From: Chloroflexi bacterium 44-23
GTDB lineage: Bacteria; Chloroflexota; Anaerolineae; Anaerolineales; Anaerolineaceae
NCBI GenBank assembly: GCA_001899005.1
Contig: MKUW01000006.1
Coordinates: 529,650-593,649 of the forward strand
Direction of reading: 5' to 3'
Length of the DNA: 64,000 nt
The stretch's first letter is position 1. Each line of letters starts with the position of its first letter. A program made the translations under genes and the position numbers. Below the pieces are notes generated by a model. The model searched no databases, was not told the origin of the DNA, and was given only the letters and a program-made list of their open reading frames with translations. Below, in pieces: positions 35,714 to 45,027 of the stretch.

Positions 35714-37246
35714 CTAGAAAAACAGTTTAACCGCATTGTTGATCATTTCTAAAATCCAGGCCGGCCAAATACCAATGACTAACATGAGCACCATTAGGGG
35801 CGCAATTACCCACACTTCTCGCTTGTTTATCTCTTTTAATTGCAGCCAGCGATTATTGCGCGGCCCTTGTAATAACAATCCAATTGCTTTCAACACATAA
35901 ACACCCGTGGCGAAAAGACCTATCATACTTAAAGCAGTGGCTAATGGAAAAATATGCCATGCTCCCCGAACTACCAAAAACTCTGACACAAATCCGTTCA
36001 ATCCAGGCAGTCCAAGTGATGCCATCGAAGTAAATATAAAAATGGACCCATATACGGGCAAAATCGCCCATAAACCGCCCAGATCTTCCAGTTGGCGCGT
36101 ATGCGTGCGGTCATAAATAACTCCGACTAAGAAAAACAAACCGGCCGCCGATAGGCCATGATTGAACATCTGTAATATGGAACCATTCAATGCAATTGTG
36201 GCACTCTCTGAAATGGCGGCATTTCCGGCTTGATAAGAAGAGGCAATGGCTGCGATTCCAAGAATTACAAAGCCCATATGGTTAATTGAAGAGTAGGCGA
36301 CCAATTTCTTCAAATCTTTTTGAGCAAAAGCGGATAATGCCCCAAAAATAATCGCCGCCGTTGCCAATCCTGCTAAAATTCCGGAAAATTGTTGGGCTTC
36401 CACGGGGAAGAGAGGTAGGACTAACCGAATGAAGCCATAGGCACCAAGCTTTAATAATACGCCAGCCAGAATCATGGACCCGGCTGTGGGTGCCTCTGTG
36501 TGCGCATCCGGAAGCCAGGTATGAAATGGCCAAATTGGTACCTTGACAGCAAAAGCGACAACAAATGCCCAAAAAGCAATTGCTTTTACACTCTCCAGCG
36601 ATAAATGCAGGGGTATCGCTGATTGCAACGTGCTTTGATTAAGTTGGGGCCAGATTTCGCCGATTTTAATCAAGTCAAAACTATTTACAGTTACACCAAT
36701 CAATTGAATGGAAAGCAGCAAACCAAGAGAACCACCCATGGTAAATAGAATAAATTTTAAACTGGCATAATCCCGTTTAGCTCCCCCCCATTGGTTGATT
36801 AAGAAATACATCGGGATCAAACCGATTTCCCAGAAAAGGAAGAAAACCAGCAAATCGAGAGAAATAAAGACGCCTAACACCCCGGTTTCAAGAAATAAGA
36901 ATAAAGCCATATAGGCTTTAATCTTTTCTTCAATTCCATAAGACGCCAAAATAGCTAGCGGTGTCAGGAGTGTGGTTAAAAGCACCATTGGAAGAGAAAT
37001 TCCATCTACGCCAAAATGAAAAGAGGAGTTAATCGCTTCAAACCAGGGTACATTGGTTTGATATTGATAGCCCCCCAGTTCCTGGTTATAACCAAACCAC
37101 ACGAATAATGTCAGTATAAAGGGAATTAGGCTGGTAATAAAAGCAAAATTCCTGATCACCTTTTTATTTGATTCCGGCAACATCAATAAGAAAATAGCAG
37201 ACAGGCTGGGAATGAGCAGGATAAACCACAGAATTGAGTTTTGCAT
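35714..37246 (-). CDS. nuoM: NADH-quinone oxidoreductase subunit M, first copy
   Basis: 510 residues; canonical proton-channel residues are visible: E140 (FWEIGLIPMYFLI), K235 (FAVKVPIWPFHTWLPDAH) and K266 (LLKLGAYG). The C-terminal half has the FNHGLSAAGLFFLVG and FVSEFLVVRGAW stretches. Two NuoM genes side by side would give the membrane arm an additional antiporter-like module. The gene lies 30 bases after nuoL and 12 bases before the second nuoM. Confidence 0.93.
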   Translation of the reverse strand: MQNSILWFILLIPSLSAIFLLMLPESNKKVIRNFAFITSLIPFILTLFVWFGYNQELGGYQYQTNVPWFEAINSSFHFGVDGISLPMVLLTTLLTPLAILASYGIEEKIKAYMALFLFLETGVLGVFISLDLLVFFLFWEIGLIPMYFLINQWGGAKRDYASLKFILFTMGGSLGLLLSIQLIGVTVNSFDLIKIGEIWPQLNQSTLQSAIPLHLSLESVKAIAFWAFVVAFAVKVPIWPFHTWLPDAHTEAPTAGSMILAGVLLKLGAYGFIRLVLPLFPVEAQQFSGILAGLATAAIIFGALSAFAQKDLKKLVAYSSINHMGFVILGIAAIASSYQAGNAAISESATIALNGSILQMFNHGLSAAGLFFLVGVIYDRTHTRQLEDLGGLWAILPVYGSIFIFTSMASLGLPGLNGFVSEFLVVRGAWHIFPLATALSMIGLFATGVYVLKAIGLLLQGPRNNRWLQLKEINKREVWVIAPLMVLMLVIGIWPAWILEMINNAVKLFF

Positions 37247-37276
37247 GTTTGTTATTCCATTAATCCTTTCCCAGAT

Positions 37277-39451
37277 TCATAATAGTATGAATACAATAAA
37301 TAGCCCACCGACCAATAAGAAGGCAATCGCGAGAATCATGTAATCTTGAACACGTCCCGATTGCATTACACGCATTTCTGAGCCAGCTTTGCGGGTGGAA
37401 GCAGCCAATGCATCCCCACCACTGTTAATAATTGGTGTATCGAATTTTTTACGCAACAGATTACCGATCCAAACACTGAAGTTTGCTATTGCATGTAAAA
37501 ATCCATCAATGATACGCAAATCCATCCAGAGGTAAACAACTTTTTCGGCAATCCATTTGGATGGTCGAATAAAGGCCCAATCGTAGAATTCATCAATGTA
37601 ATACATGTTGACCAAGACTTTGTAGAAACCACCCAATGACCATTCCATCGGGTCTTTTTGATCTTTTTTGAACGCCCGGTATGCAATGTATCCGAGGGTT
37701 AAACCACCCAGGCTTACCACCAATGAGGTTATTAAAGGCACCAAACTGTGGTGCTCAGCTGCATGCTCACCGGATGGAACCATTATGCCAAGAAAGTTGC
37801 CAAACCAATTCGGGATCTTGCCGCCAATGACAGGGAAACCCTCCGGAATACCCGCCCACCCGGCCGCAATTGCAAAAATTGCCAGGATGCCCAGGGGAAG
37901 AGTCATCGTCCATGGAGTTTCTTGGGCATGTTTGGCAGCTTCACTGCGAGGTTTACCGAAAAATATCAGCGTCAATTGACGCATGGTATAAAAAGCAGTT
38001 AATAAAGCCGAAAGCGCTAATACGGCGAAAACCACGATATAGCCGCCATTAAATGCACCTGCAAGAATTTCATCCTTTGACCAAAAACCAGCTGTAATCA
38101 GTGGAAAACCAGAAAGCGCCAATCCCCCTGCAAGAAAAGTAATAAATGTACGCGGCATTTTCTTGCGAAGTCCACCCATGTTGAACATATCCTGCGGATC
38201 GATGTGCTCGCCTGAATGGTGAATACCATGTTCCATCCCATGAATAACTGATCCTGCGCCAAGGAACAACAAGGCTTTGAAAAACGCATGCATTACAAGA
38301 TGAAATACAGCAGCAGTATAGGCGCCAATACCGATGGCCGCAATCATATACCCTAATTGAGAAATAGTAGAATAAGCAAGGACACGTTTAATCTCGGTTT
38401 GAGTTATGGCAATTGTGGCTGCAAATAACGCCGTTAATGACCCAATAATTGCCATCACGAGCATAACCGGCGTTAGAGCTATACCACCCTCCCATCCCGC
38501 AGAAATAATTGGGAAAAACCGAGCTGCCAGATAAATACCCGCAGAGACCATAATAGCCGCATGGATCATGGCAGAAACCGGGGTTGGCCCTTCCATCGCA
38601 TCCGGTAACCAGACATGCAATGGGAATTGTGCAGATTTACCAATCACACCAATAATAATGAGTAACCCAATCAATGATGCCCACGTCAAACCAAAAACTG
38701 GTGATATCGAGTTAACCAGCTGGTTGAGAACCTGCGGAGAAAATATGACATCGTATTGCAGACTGCCCGTTATTGTGTAAAGGCTGGCTAAACCCAGCAG
38801 CATGAAAACATCTCCAATTCTGGTTGTTAAGAAAGCTTTGATACCAGCTGCTTTGGCAGACGGTTTGGCATACCAAAATCCAATCAGGAGATATGAACAT
38901 AAGCCCATAATTTCCCAACCGATATAAAGAGTCAGCAAATTATTGCTTACCACCAGTACAAACTTAGCAAATGCAAAAAGACTGATTAAGGCAAAGAAGC
39001 GGCTGTACATTGGTTCAACCGATAGGGTCGAGATTGCTTTACCAACCGCGTTAACTTTGGTGCTGCCATGCGGTGGTAAACCCGGTAAATCATGGTCACC
39101 TTTTGGATAGCCAAAATTATGGTAGCCGACACTGTAAACAAAAATCATCAAAACTGTCCACGAGACAAAAAACAATGAAATGGTTGAAAGAGCGTCAACT
39201 TGAATTCCGATTTTTAGGAAATTATCAGCTGTGGGCAGCCAGTTGATTGAGCTTGAAATGATTCTCTCATGAACGCCATGTGGTCCAATGGCCCAAATAA
39301 AAACAAGCATGGAAACTGCCCATGATAAACCTGCTGCAATTATTGCCAAAGAATGGCTTAATTTATTTGATTTATTCGTAAAGAAAACAATCAAAAAAAA
39401 CGCTGCCAGTGGCGGTAAAGGGATTAACCAGGTCAGGATTTCATAATTCAT
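37277..39451 (-). CDS. nuoL: NADH-quinone oxidoreductase subunit L
   Basis: 724 residues, distal antiporter-like subunit. TM5 glutamate (GWEIMGLCSYLLIGFW) and TM7 lysine (GKSAQFPLHVWLPDAMEGPTP) are intact. It is about 110 residues longer than E. coli NuoL; part of the excess is an about 35-residue loop after the second helix group (from SVGYHNFGYPKGDHDLPG to SVEPMYSRFF), and part is in the loop before the last helix (FDTPIINSGGDALAAS). The latter region corresponds to the lateral helix HL that spans the antiporter subunits. It follows nuoK at 15 bases. Confidence 0.93.
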   Translation of the reverse strand: MNYEILTWLIPLPPLAAFFLIVFFTNKSNKLSHSLAIIAAGLSWAVSMLVFIWAIGPHGVHERIISSSINWLPTADNFLKIGIQVDALSTISLFFVSWTVLMIFVYSVGYHNFGYPKGDHDLPGLPPHGSTKVNAVGKAISTLSVEPMYSRFFALISLFAFAKFVLVVSNNLLTLYIGWEIMGLCSYLLIGFWYAKPSAKAAGIKAFLTTRIGDVFMLLGLASLYTITGSLQYDVIFSPQVLNQLVNSISPVFGLTWASLIGLLIIIGVIGKSAQFPLHVWLPDAMEGPTPVSAMIHAAIMVSAGIYLAARFFPIISAGWEGGIALTPVMLVMAIIGSLTALFAATIAITQTEIKRVLAYSTISQLGYMIAAIGIGAYTAAVFHLVMHAFFKALLFLGAGSVIHGMEHGIHHSGEHIDPQDMFNMGGLRKKMPRTFITFLAGGLALSGFPLITAGFWSKDEILAGAFNGGYIVVFAVLALSALLTAFYTMRQLTLIFFGKPRSEAAKHAQETPWTMTLPLGILAIFAIAAGWAGIPEGFPVIGGKIPNWFGNFLGIMVPSGEHAAEHHSLVPLITSLVVSLGGLTLGYIAYRAFKKDQKDPMEWSLGGFYKVLVNMYYIDEFYDWAFIRPSKWIAEKVVYLWMDLRIIDGFLHAIANFSVWIGNLLRKKFDTPIINSGGDALAASTRKAGSEMRVMQSGRVQDYMILAIAFLLVGGLFIVFILL

Positions 39452-39466
39452 TACGAACCGCCTCCA

Positions 39467-39787
39467 TTACCCTTTTAAGATATTCATTTCCGCCGCAACA
39501 ACTGAATTTTTACGGCGGAAGACAGATATGATCAGGGCTAAACCAACCGCCGCTTCTGCAGCAGCAGCAATAATTACGATCGCAGCAAAGACCATCCCGC
39601 TGACATCGATTACCCCATTCAATTGGGTGTTGTAATGCCAAAATGCAAGAATATTGATGTTGACAGCGTTAAGCATTAATTCCACACTCATTAAAATTGC
39701 TATTGAGTTTTTGCGGACAATGACCCCATATACGCCAATTAAGAAAATGACTGCTGCCAAAATGAGATACCAGGAAAGTGATACCAT
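39467..39787 (-). CDS. nuoK: NADH-quinone oxidoreductase subunit K
   Basis: 106 residues, three membrane helices with the buried glutamates in MSVELMLNAVNIN and AAEAAVGLALI, which lie on the proton path to the antiporter subunits. Normal length for the family. It begins four bases after nuoJ. Confidence 0.94.
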   Translation of the reverse strand: MVSLSWYLILAAVIFLIGVYGVIVRKNSIAILMSVELMLNAVNINILAFWHYNTQLNGVIDVSGMVFAAIVIIAAAAEAAVGLALIISVFRRKNSVVAAEMNILKG

Positions 39788-39791
39788 TTAT

Positions 39792-40310
39792 TTATTCCTT
39801 TCCTTTATCCATCGCGATATACACCCCTCCCAAAAGGGCAGCTAGAAGCAAAACCGATGCTGTTTCAAATGGAAGCGCAAAACCACTGGGTGAAACAAAA
39901 CCTTTTCCTAAGGCAAGGATCGTTTCCTGCCCGGTATATGTAAATTCAGATAACGGCTGAGAGAAACCGCTCCAGGAAGAGATCTGACCAATAATAATGA
40001 AAAAAATTACACTAACAAGCAATACAGCCAAACCCCAGGCGCGATTCGTTTGAGTAACCTCATCACTCATAATGTTGCGGGTGAGCATTACGGCAAAAAT
40101 CAATAGTATCGCAATTGCGCCGATGTACACCAGGATTTGAACAGCAGCAAAAAAGCTCGCTCCCAGCAACGCAAAAAGTGATGCTATTCCCAATAGCGCC
40201 AGAACAAGCCACAAAGCCGCATGGAATAAATTTCTTAAGCTGACAACCATAATGGCTGAAAAAACGGTCAAGAGAGCGAAGCTGATGAATATTACCTGCT
40301 GAACACTCAT
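39792..40310 (-). CDS. nuoJ: NADH-quinone oxidoreductase subunit J
   Basis: 172 residues, five membrane helices with the pi-bulge helix region FAAVQILVYIGAIAILLIFAVML. It lies three bases after nuoH and four before nuoK. Confidence 0.94.
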   Translation of the reverse strand: MSVQQVIFISFALLTVFSAIMVVSLRNLFHAALWLVLALLGIASLFALLGASFFAAVQILVYIGAIAILLIFAVMLTRNIMSDEVTQTNRAWGLAVLLVSVIFFIIIGQISSWSGFSQPLSEFTYTGQETILALGKGFVSPSGFALPFETASVLLLAALLGGVYIAMDKGKE

Positions 40311-40313
40311 TCC

Positions 40314-41546
40314 TTAGCCTCCTCTTGGGTTCTTTGTTAAAATATTGTCCGGTCTGGCAACTGGTCGGTCTCGTGAACCAACCTCTATAATTTCCACCCG
40401 AGTTTCATTTTTTCTAAGAATCCACATTGATATTGCAAGCAAAATCAGGTTGAGACCGATCAGAGTGAATGCCTGAATAGTAGAACCAGCACTTTCGACG
40501 AGTTTTCCAGCCAACATCACCACGACCAACAATAAGATCGCTAACGGTGTTAAGAATTTCCAGTTTATCTTCATCATTTGGTCAATACGGTAACGCGGCA
40601 AGCTGCCACGGATCCAAACGCCAAGGAACCAGACCAGTAATGATTTGATAATCAAATACACAATTCCAAGTGCTGGAATTGACTCAGCCCCAGGACCGCG
40701 CCAGCCACCTAGAAATAACGTAGAAAATATTACCGCTGAAATAAATGCTCGCAAGAAATCAGCAACATAGAACATACCGAACTTTAATCCCGAATATTCA
40801 ATATTAAAACCAGCCACCAGCTCTGATTCAGCTTCTGCCAGATCAAAAGGAGCACGGCCGTTCTCGGCGATGGAAGCGATAAAGAAAATCAAGGCTCCCA
40901 GCGGTAATAGAATGATAAAAGGAATATCCTGCGCAAGAACAATATCATTCATGGACATCGATCCGCTTAATATGACAATAGTTAGCAATACAATGGCCAT
41001 TGGTATTTCGTAAGAAATCATTTGGGCAGAGGCTCGAAAAGCTGAAAGTAATGCATATTTATTATTTGAACCCCAACCGGCCATAATGATGCCTACTTCA
41101 CCCAACCCTCCAACCGCCAGTAAAAACAAAACAGCTACATTCAAATCGGATCCCAACAGCGTTGTCGATAGCGGGACAATTGCCAGCACCATTAATACTG
41201 ATGCGACCACGATAATCGGTGCCAAATGATAAGGGCCGGGGTCGACGCCGCTGGGAATAATATGCTCTTTGATGAAAATCTTAACCATATCCGCAACTGA
41301 CTGGAAGATGCCCCACGGTCCTACCCGATTGGGGCCATAACGATCTTGCAGACGCCCAATAATTTTTCTTTCTGCCCAAATGAATAATAATGTAAACAGC
41401 AATGCAACTGTCCCAAGAACGGCTGAACCAATCAAATAGAGAATGAAGGTTGACCACGAATCATTTACTCCCCAATTGGATAACAAGCCTCCAAGCCATT
41501 TTGAAATGGTCATTACTGGATCCCTCAGGAAATCAATAAAATTCAT
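40314..41546 (-). CDS. nuoH: NADH-quinone oxidoreductase subunit H
   Basis: 410 residues, eight membrane helices forming the quinone channel. Conserved stretches are QDRYGPNRVGPWGIFQSVADMVK, SENGRAPFDLAEAESELVAGFNIEYSG and RGSLPRYRIDQMMKINWKFLTPLA. The C-terminus carries a further 60 residues with a hydrophobic helix and a charged tail (VEIIEVGSRDRPVARPDNIL) beyond the usual end. It starts 18 bases after nuoA. Confidence 0.95.
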   Translation of the reverse strand: MNFIDFLRDPVMTISKWLGGLLSNWGVNDSWSTFILYLIGSAVLGTVALLFTLLFIWAERKIIGRLQDRYGPNRVGPWGIFQSVADMVKIFIKEHIIPSGVDPGPYHLAPIIVVASVLMVLAIVPLSTTLLGSDLNVAVLFLLAVGGLGEVGIIMAGWGSNNKYALLSAFRASAQMISYEIPMAIVLLTIVILSGSMSMNDIVLAQDIPFIILLPLGALIFFIASIAENGRAPFDLAEAESELVAGFNIEYSGLKFGMFYVADFLRAFISAVIFSTLFLGGWRGPGAESIPALGIVYLIIKSLLVWFLGVWIRGSLPRYRIDQMMKINWKFLTPLAILLLVVVMLAGKLVESAGSTIQAFTLIGLNLILLAISMWILRKNETRVEIIEVGSRDRPVARPDNILTKNPRGG

Positions 41547-41564
41547 GTCGTATTACTCCAACGA

Positions 41565-41924
41565 TCAACGCCAGGTAAGGGCACCTTTGCGCCAGATATA
41601 TAAAAATCCGCCCATGAGAATTGCGATAAAAATTATGGCTTCCATTACCATAAAAAGAGGAACCTGGTTATATGCAACGGCAAATGGAAACAAAAAAACT
41701 GTTTCAACATCGAAGATAAGGAAAACCAAGGCATACAAATAATACTGAATTCGGAATTGAATCCAGGTTTTATCAAAAGTTTCAACTCCACACTCGTAAA
41801 CTGAGTTTTTGATTGCGTTTGGTTTTTTTGGAGAAAGAATGCGAGCCAGCAGTATGGCTACGCCTGGCAAAAACACTGAGATGACAACAAAAATTCCAAT
41901 ATAAAGCCATTGGTTAAGCATCAA
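41565..41924 (-). CDS. nuoA: NADH-quinone oxidoreductase subunit A
   Basis: 119 residues, three helices, with YECGVETFDKTW and FDVETVFLFPFAVAY as conserved quinone-site features. It is the first of the nuo run and has GAGGAG five bases before the ATG. Subunits B, C, D, E, F, G and I, which normally follow NuoA, are not encoded here. Confidence 0.95.
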   Translation of the reverse strand: MMLNQWLYIGIFVVISVFLPGVAILLARILSPKKPNAIKNSVYECGVETFDKTWIQFRIQYYLYALVFLIFDVETVFLFPFAVAYNQVPLFMVMEAIIFIAILMGGFLYIWRKGALTWR

Positions 41925-41981
41925 ATCTCCTCTGTATAAATGGCATCACGAGAAGCAACCCTCGCCCATTTAAGATATGTA

Positions 41982-41990
41982 ATTCTATCA
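41982..41990 (-). promoter_or_regulatory. Candidate extended -10 promoter of the nuo run
   Basis: TGATAGAAT on the minus strand, about 57 bases before the nuoA ATG. The -35 region shows no good hexamer. Confidence 0.35.
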
Positions 41991-42031
41991 TAAAAGCTTA
42001 CTCAGTTTGAGAAATATTGCACTAATTTTTG

Positions 42032-42700
42032 TTAATTAGGAGGATGATCATGATCAACATTATTACAAGGCAATTTTTTCTTGATGAAAAAAATGATAAT
42101 GAGTGAAAAAAGCATGCCGCATATGGACAATAAATTTGCCTGTTTTTGTGACATCCCAAGAATTGAATTTACCTTAATTTCTATTGGTATGGCAAAAATT
42201 GTCTTTTCATAGACTTTCCCGGTTTCATTGGCAGGAATAAAAAGCATTTTTACCCAAAGAGTGCCAGTGAAAAACCCTGCCTCTTTGGCGCTGACATTAA
42301 AGGAAAAGGTTTGTTGATGACCGGGGCTCATATTTGCGTTTATCATACCAGGCGGCTTTAATGTAATTCCGGATGAAGGCAAATCCAATCTGGTTTCGAA
42401 ACTAAGAAAAGCTGAGTGGTTTTCATCAGGAACAAATTGACCCCAATCAATTTCCTCGTTTAGAAAATTTTCATCCAAGGATACCGTCAGAATGATTTCT
42501 TTTGTATCACCCAAACGCATGGTGACGGGAATAAGTACTTCCACATGGCTATTTGACTCTTTGTTTAAGTGGCCGCCCACAGGAATAGCCTGTACTGTTA
42601 TTGAAGGTGAAATCAAGTTCACAAACCAAACCAAAGCCAACAGAAGAAATAAGATTTTGGAGATTAATTGATCAGCGGGATGAAATAGTTTTCTAGCCAT
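42032..42700 (-). CDS. Membrane-anchored beta-rich exported protein, unknown
   Basis: 222 residues with two membrane helices (LISKILFLLLALVWFVNLIS near the N-terminus and LLSICGMLFSLIIIFFIKKK near the end) bounding an extracytoplasmic domain of about 130 residues. The middle looks like an immunoglobulin-like beta sandwich (FFTGTLWVKMLF, FAIPIEIKV). A short basic tail is cytosolic. No known family; no catalytic motif. It overlaps the preceding small gene by eight bases and precedes nuoA by 107 bases, so it need not be related to complex I. Confidence 0.75.
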   Translation of the reverse strand: MARKLFHPADQLISKILFLLLALVWFVNLISPSITVQAIPVGGHLNKESNSHVEVLIPVTMRLGDTKEIILTVSLDENFLNEEIDWGQFVPDENHSAFLSFETRLDLPSSGITLKPPGMINANMSPGHQQTFSFNVSAKEAGFFTGTLWVKMLFIPANETGKVYEKTIFAIPIEIKVNSILGMSQKQANLLSICGMLFSLIIIFFIKKKLPCNNVDHDHPPN

Positions 42701-42878
42701 TACTGAAGGGATCTATTCGTAACTGGAATTCTTCCATCCGAATTACAGGAAATGGGATTGTGGTTGATAATGTTGACTGCGGCCAAATGGATGTCAAAAA
42801 TAAGACCAATGATCCGGTGAAAATAATCAATAGGATCACCATTAGCAGATGTTTTTTAATTTTTATTTTGGCGGCCAA
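42693..42878 (-). CDS. Small single-pass membrane protein, unknown
   Basis: 61 residues: basic start MAAKIKIKKH, one helix (LLMVILLIIFTGSLVLFLTSIW), then a short proline-containing tail. The last codons AAT GGC TAG hold the start ATG of the next gene, an eight-base overlap that indicates translational coupling, which is the main reason to accept it. Probably a partner of the 222-residue protein. Confidence 0.65.
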   Translation of the reverse strand: MAAKIKIKKHLLMVILLIIFTGSLVLFLTSIWPQSTLSTTIPFPVIRMEEFQLRIDPFSNG

Positions 42879-43230
42879 TGATTATCTCCCGCGCATTTAA
42901 ATACCAATTTTTTTCTGAATTTATTCAATCTCGTCCTCGAGCTTTCCCAAATTGTACAAACATGAAAATTGTTCAGGAAATATTTCCTGACCAACTACTA
43001 CTCTCGCGGTACTAATATTACGATTACCTAAATGCTCAGCCTCTTGAATAAAGGGAGAATTGAGATTTTCCATTTATTGAAATGGAATTTTGCCATACCT
43101 GGTTTACCAATTTATGGAGATCCAATTAACTTCATCAGTCATTATAAGCAGAAAATCGGAATCTTTTCAAAAGCTCTAAAAACTCGCCTGGTAAAGGCGA
43201 GTTTTTAGAGCTTTACCAGCGCAACCCAAA
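42879..43230. other. Gene-free stretch
   Basis: 352 bases; only the strong hairpin at 43171-43215 stands out. The promoter of the two-gene unit at 42032-42878 must lie here, but no hexamer pair was clear. Confidence 0.5.
43171..43215 (-). terminator. Intrinsic terminator with 19-bp perfect stem
   Basis: Arms at 43171-43189 and 43197-43215 are a perfect inverted repeat with a 7-nt loop; the inner stem CTCGCC/GGCGAG is followed by TTTTT in either direction, so it can work on both strands. It closes the SHOCT/VGGN gene pair on the minus strand. Confidence 0.85.
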
Positions 43231-43857
43231 TTATCCGAGATAGATGTTTACACGGGTTCCATCTTCATCGTTTACATTGATAAAAGCCGGATCTCCATCT
43301 TCTATTTGTTCATCCATTGCCTTGAGTATGGTATGGAGATTTAATTTTTGAATGTTTTTTGATAACTTATTTTCGAAAAGCGGAAGAATTTTACTGACAA
43401 AAAGAAAAGGAATTGGGAAAGATAGCAGGATTCGTTGGGGTTTTTTACCGATAGGCTGTTCGACATCGATATAAATCCATTTTGAATTTTGTAAAGCCCA
43501 GCCAAGGAAAATTAAAAATACACCAATCACGAATGGAATCATAAAAATCCAAAAACCAGCAGATAAACCTCCCATACTGATTTGCTGATATAGCCTGTAT
43601 GCAGGTAAAGCAGTCAGAAAACCACCTAAAAGCAAAGGGATCAGCCACAATAACATTGACCAGCCTGGTTTTTCATGCTTTACCTGTTGGGATTTCAAAG
43701 GAATCCCTTCTTGCGGTACAGCCATAGGGATAACAGCTTCAGATGAATTATCTTCGACTTTGTCGATTTCAGCCAGTAATCTGGCAGCAATTTCGAGCGA
43801 AAGCTCGCCAGACTCAACTTTAGATAAAATATCCGAACGTAAATATTGTTTATCCAT
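43231..43857 (-). CDS. Membrane protein with N-terminal SHOCT-like motif, unknown
   Basis: 208 residues: a short helical N-terminal segment, ILSKVESGELSLEIAARLLAEID, like the SHOCT motif of oligomerising proteins; then two membrane helices (SMLLWLIPLLLGGFLTALPAY and GFWIFMIPFVIGVFLIFLGWAL); then a cytosolic tail of about 85 residues with IDVEQ and NLHTILKAMDEQIEDGDPAF. No known enzyme. It follows the VGGN-repeat gene at 15 bases. Both products carry a helical motif of the same kind at opposite ends, hinting at an assembly of the two. Confidence 0.7.
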   Translation of the reverse strand: MDKQYLRSDILSKVESGELSLEIAARLLAEIDKVEDNSSEAVIPMAVPQEGIPLKSQQVKHEKPGWSMLLWLIPLLLGGFLTALPAYRLYQQISMGGLSAGFWIFMIPFVIGVFLIFLGWALQNSKWIYIDVEQPIGKKPQRILLSFPIPFLFVSKILPLFENKLSKNIQKLNLHTILKAMDEQIEDGDPAFINVNDEDGTRVNIYLG

Positions 43858-43873
43858 GCTTTTTCGCCTTATT

Positions 43874-44998
43874 TCAGAATTGCTCTAAAGCGTTCAATAA
43901 TCTATCCGCCTCTTCGGCAGTGATTTTTTTGTCCTGCAGCATTTGAAGAATTAATAAACGTTCTTCGTTGGAAACTGGCTGGGATGCTCTGGCCGCTTCA
44001 GATTGGACGGCATTTTTACCTGGCTCCTCAACATTGAAACCATTTTCATAAATATCTGAAAATCCGGACTGTTTGATTTTCTCCATTGCTTTTTGAACCC
44101 GGGTTTCAATCTCGTTGGTTTTGATTCGTATTTTTTCAGAAAAATTTTCATTAAATCCACTGAAATCAAAATTCAAGTCATTTTGAGTCTGTATCTTCAT
44201 TGCTATTTCTTCCCAGTGGGCATCATCCATGGACTCAAACGATACTGAAGAAAAGGGTGCTTTCTCCACCGGCAAAATATTTATATTCGCACCGGCTGAT
44301 AACGACCATGACGCACTTCCATCGCCAAATGATTTATTTATCGATCCCAAAAGGCCCTTGGTAACGCTATCCCCCATTTGAAGATTATAAGTACCCCCGC
44401 CTTTTGCGCTTATATTAACATCGGGATTTCCCTTGAAGCCAATATGAATATTTTCACCTGCACGTAATGTAAGTTTAGTGTCAGCAACTTGCTCTACGAA
44501 CAGATTTATATTTCCACCCACTGAACATTCCAGTGACCTCAATGATCCGCTCACAAAAAGATTTCCACCTACTTTTTCAATTTGAACGGGTACGATTGCA
44601 CTGGCAAGGTTGAGGTTACCACCAACTCGCTCTACACTCAAGCCTTTGGTGACTACGCCCAGGTAGAAATTTCCACCAACACGTTCGATCAGGCCATTTT
44701 CAATTGATTCAATTTGCAAATTTCCGTCTACCCTCTCAATCGTCATATTTGCAAAATTGCCAAAAATCTTGCAATTACCACCGACCTGTTCAACCAGAAT
44801 ATCGGTTGAGGCTGGGGCAGAGATCATGCAATGTGTATTACCAGAAATGGTGATCGTCGATTCCGTCTGATCGATTTCTAATTTCTTATTTTCCACAAAA
44901 CGGATTTCCACATCTGCTCTTTCCCAGGTGCGCATGTACAGGTTCTTCCTGACACCAATGACAATACTTTTTATATTTTGATAATTTACGCTTTTCAT
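43874..44998 (-). CDS. VGGN-repeat beta-structured protein with C-terminal SHOCT-like motif
   Basis: 374 residues. Between about residues 65 and 165 there are six repeats of the pattern [VI]E[QRK]V[GD]GN spaced by 18 to 23 residues (for example VEQVGGN, IERVDGN, IERVGGN, VERVGGN, IEKVGGN, CSVGGN), which predict a right-handed beta-helix as in DUF4097/bactofilin-like proteins. A linker of low complexity follows, and the chain ends in a short helical hairpin LQDKKITAEEADRLLNALEQF. There is no signal peptide, so it is likely cytosolic. Unknown function; a scaffold is an inference. Confidence 0.75.
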   Translation of the reverse strand: MKSVNYQNIKSIVIGVRKNLYMRTWERADVEIRFVENKKLEIDQTESTITISGNTHCMISAPASTDILVEQVGGNCKIFGNFANMTIERVDGNLQIESIENGLIERVGGNFYLGVVTKGLSVERVGGNLNLASAIVPVQIEKVGGNLFVSGSLRSLECSVGGNINLFVEQVADTKLTLRAGENIHIGFKGNPDVNISAKGGGTYNLQMGDSVTKGLLGSINKSFGDGSASWSLSAGANINILPVEKAPFSSVSFESMDDAHWEEIAMKIQTQNDLNFDFSGFNENFSEKIRIKTNEIETRVQKAMEKIKQSGFSDIYENGFNVEEPGKNAVQSEAARASQPVSNEERLLILQMLQDKKITAEEADRLLNALEQF

Positions 44999-45027
44999 TC
45001 ACAACTCCATTCAATTATTCTAAATAG

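Noticed and set aside
43171..43215. Possible transposon end because of long perfect arms
   Set aside because: A GC-rich inner stem with a T-tract and short loop right after a gene end fits an intrinsic terminator better.
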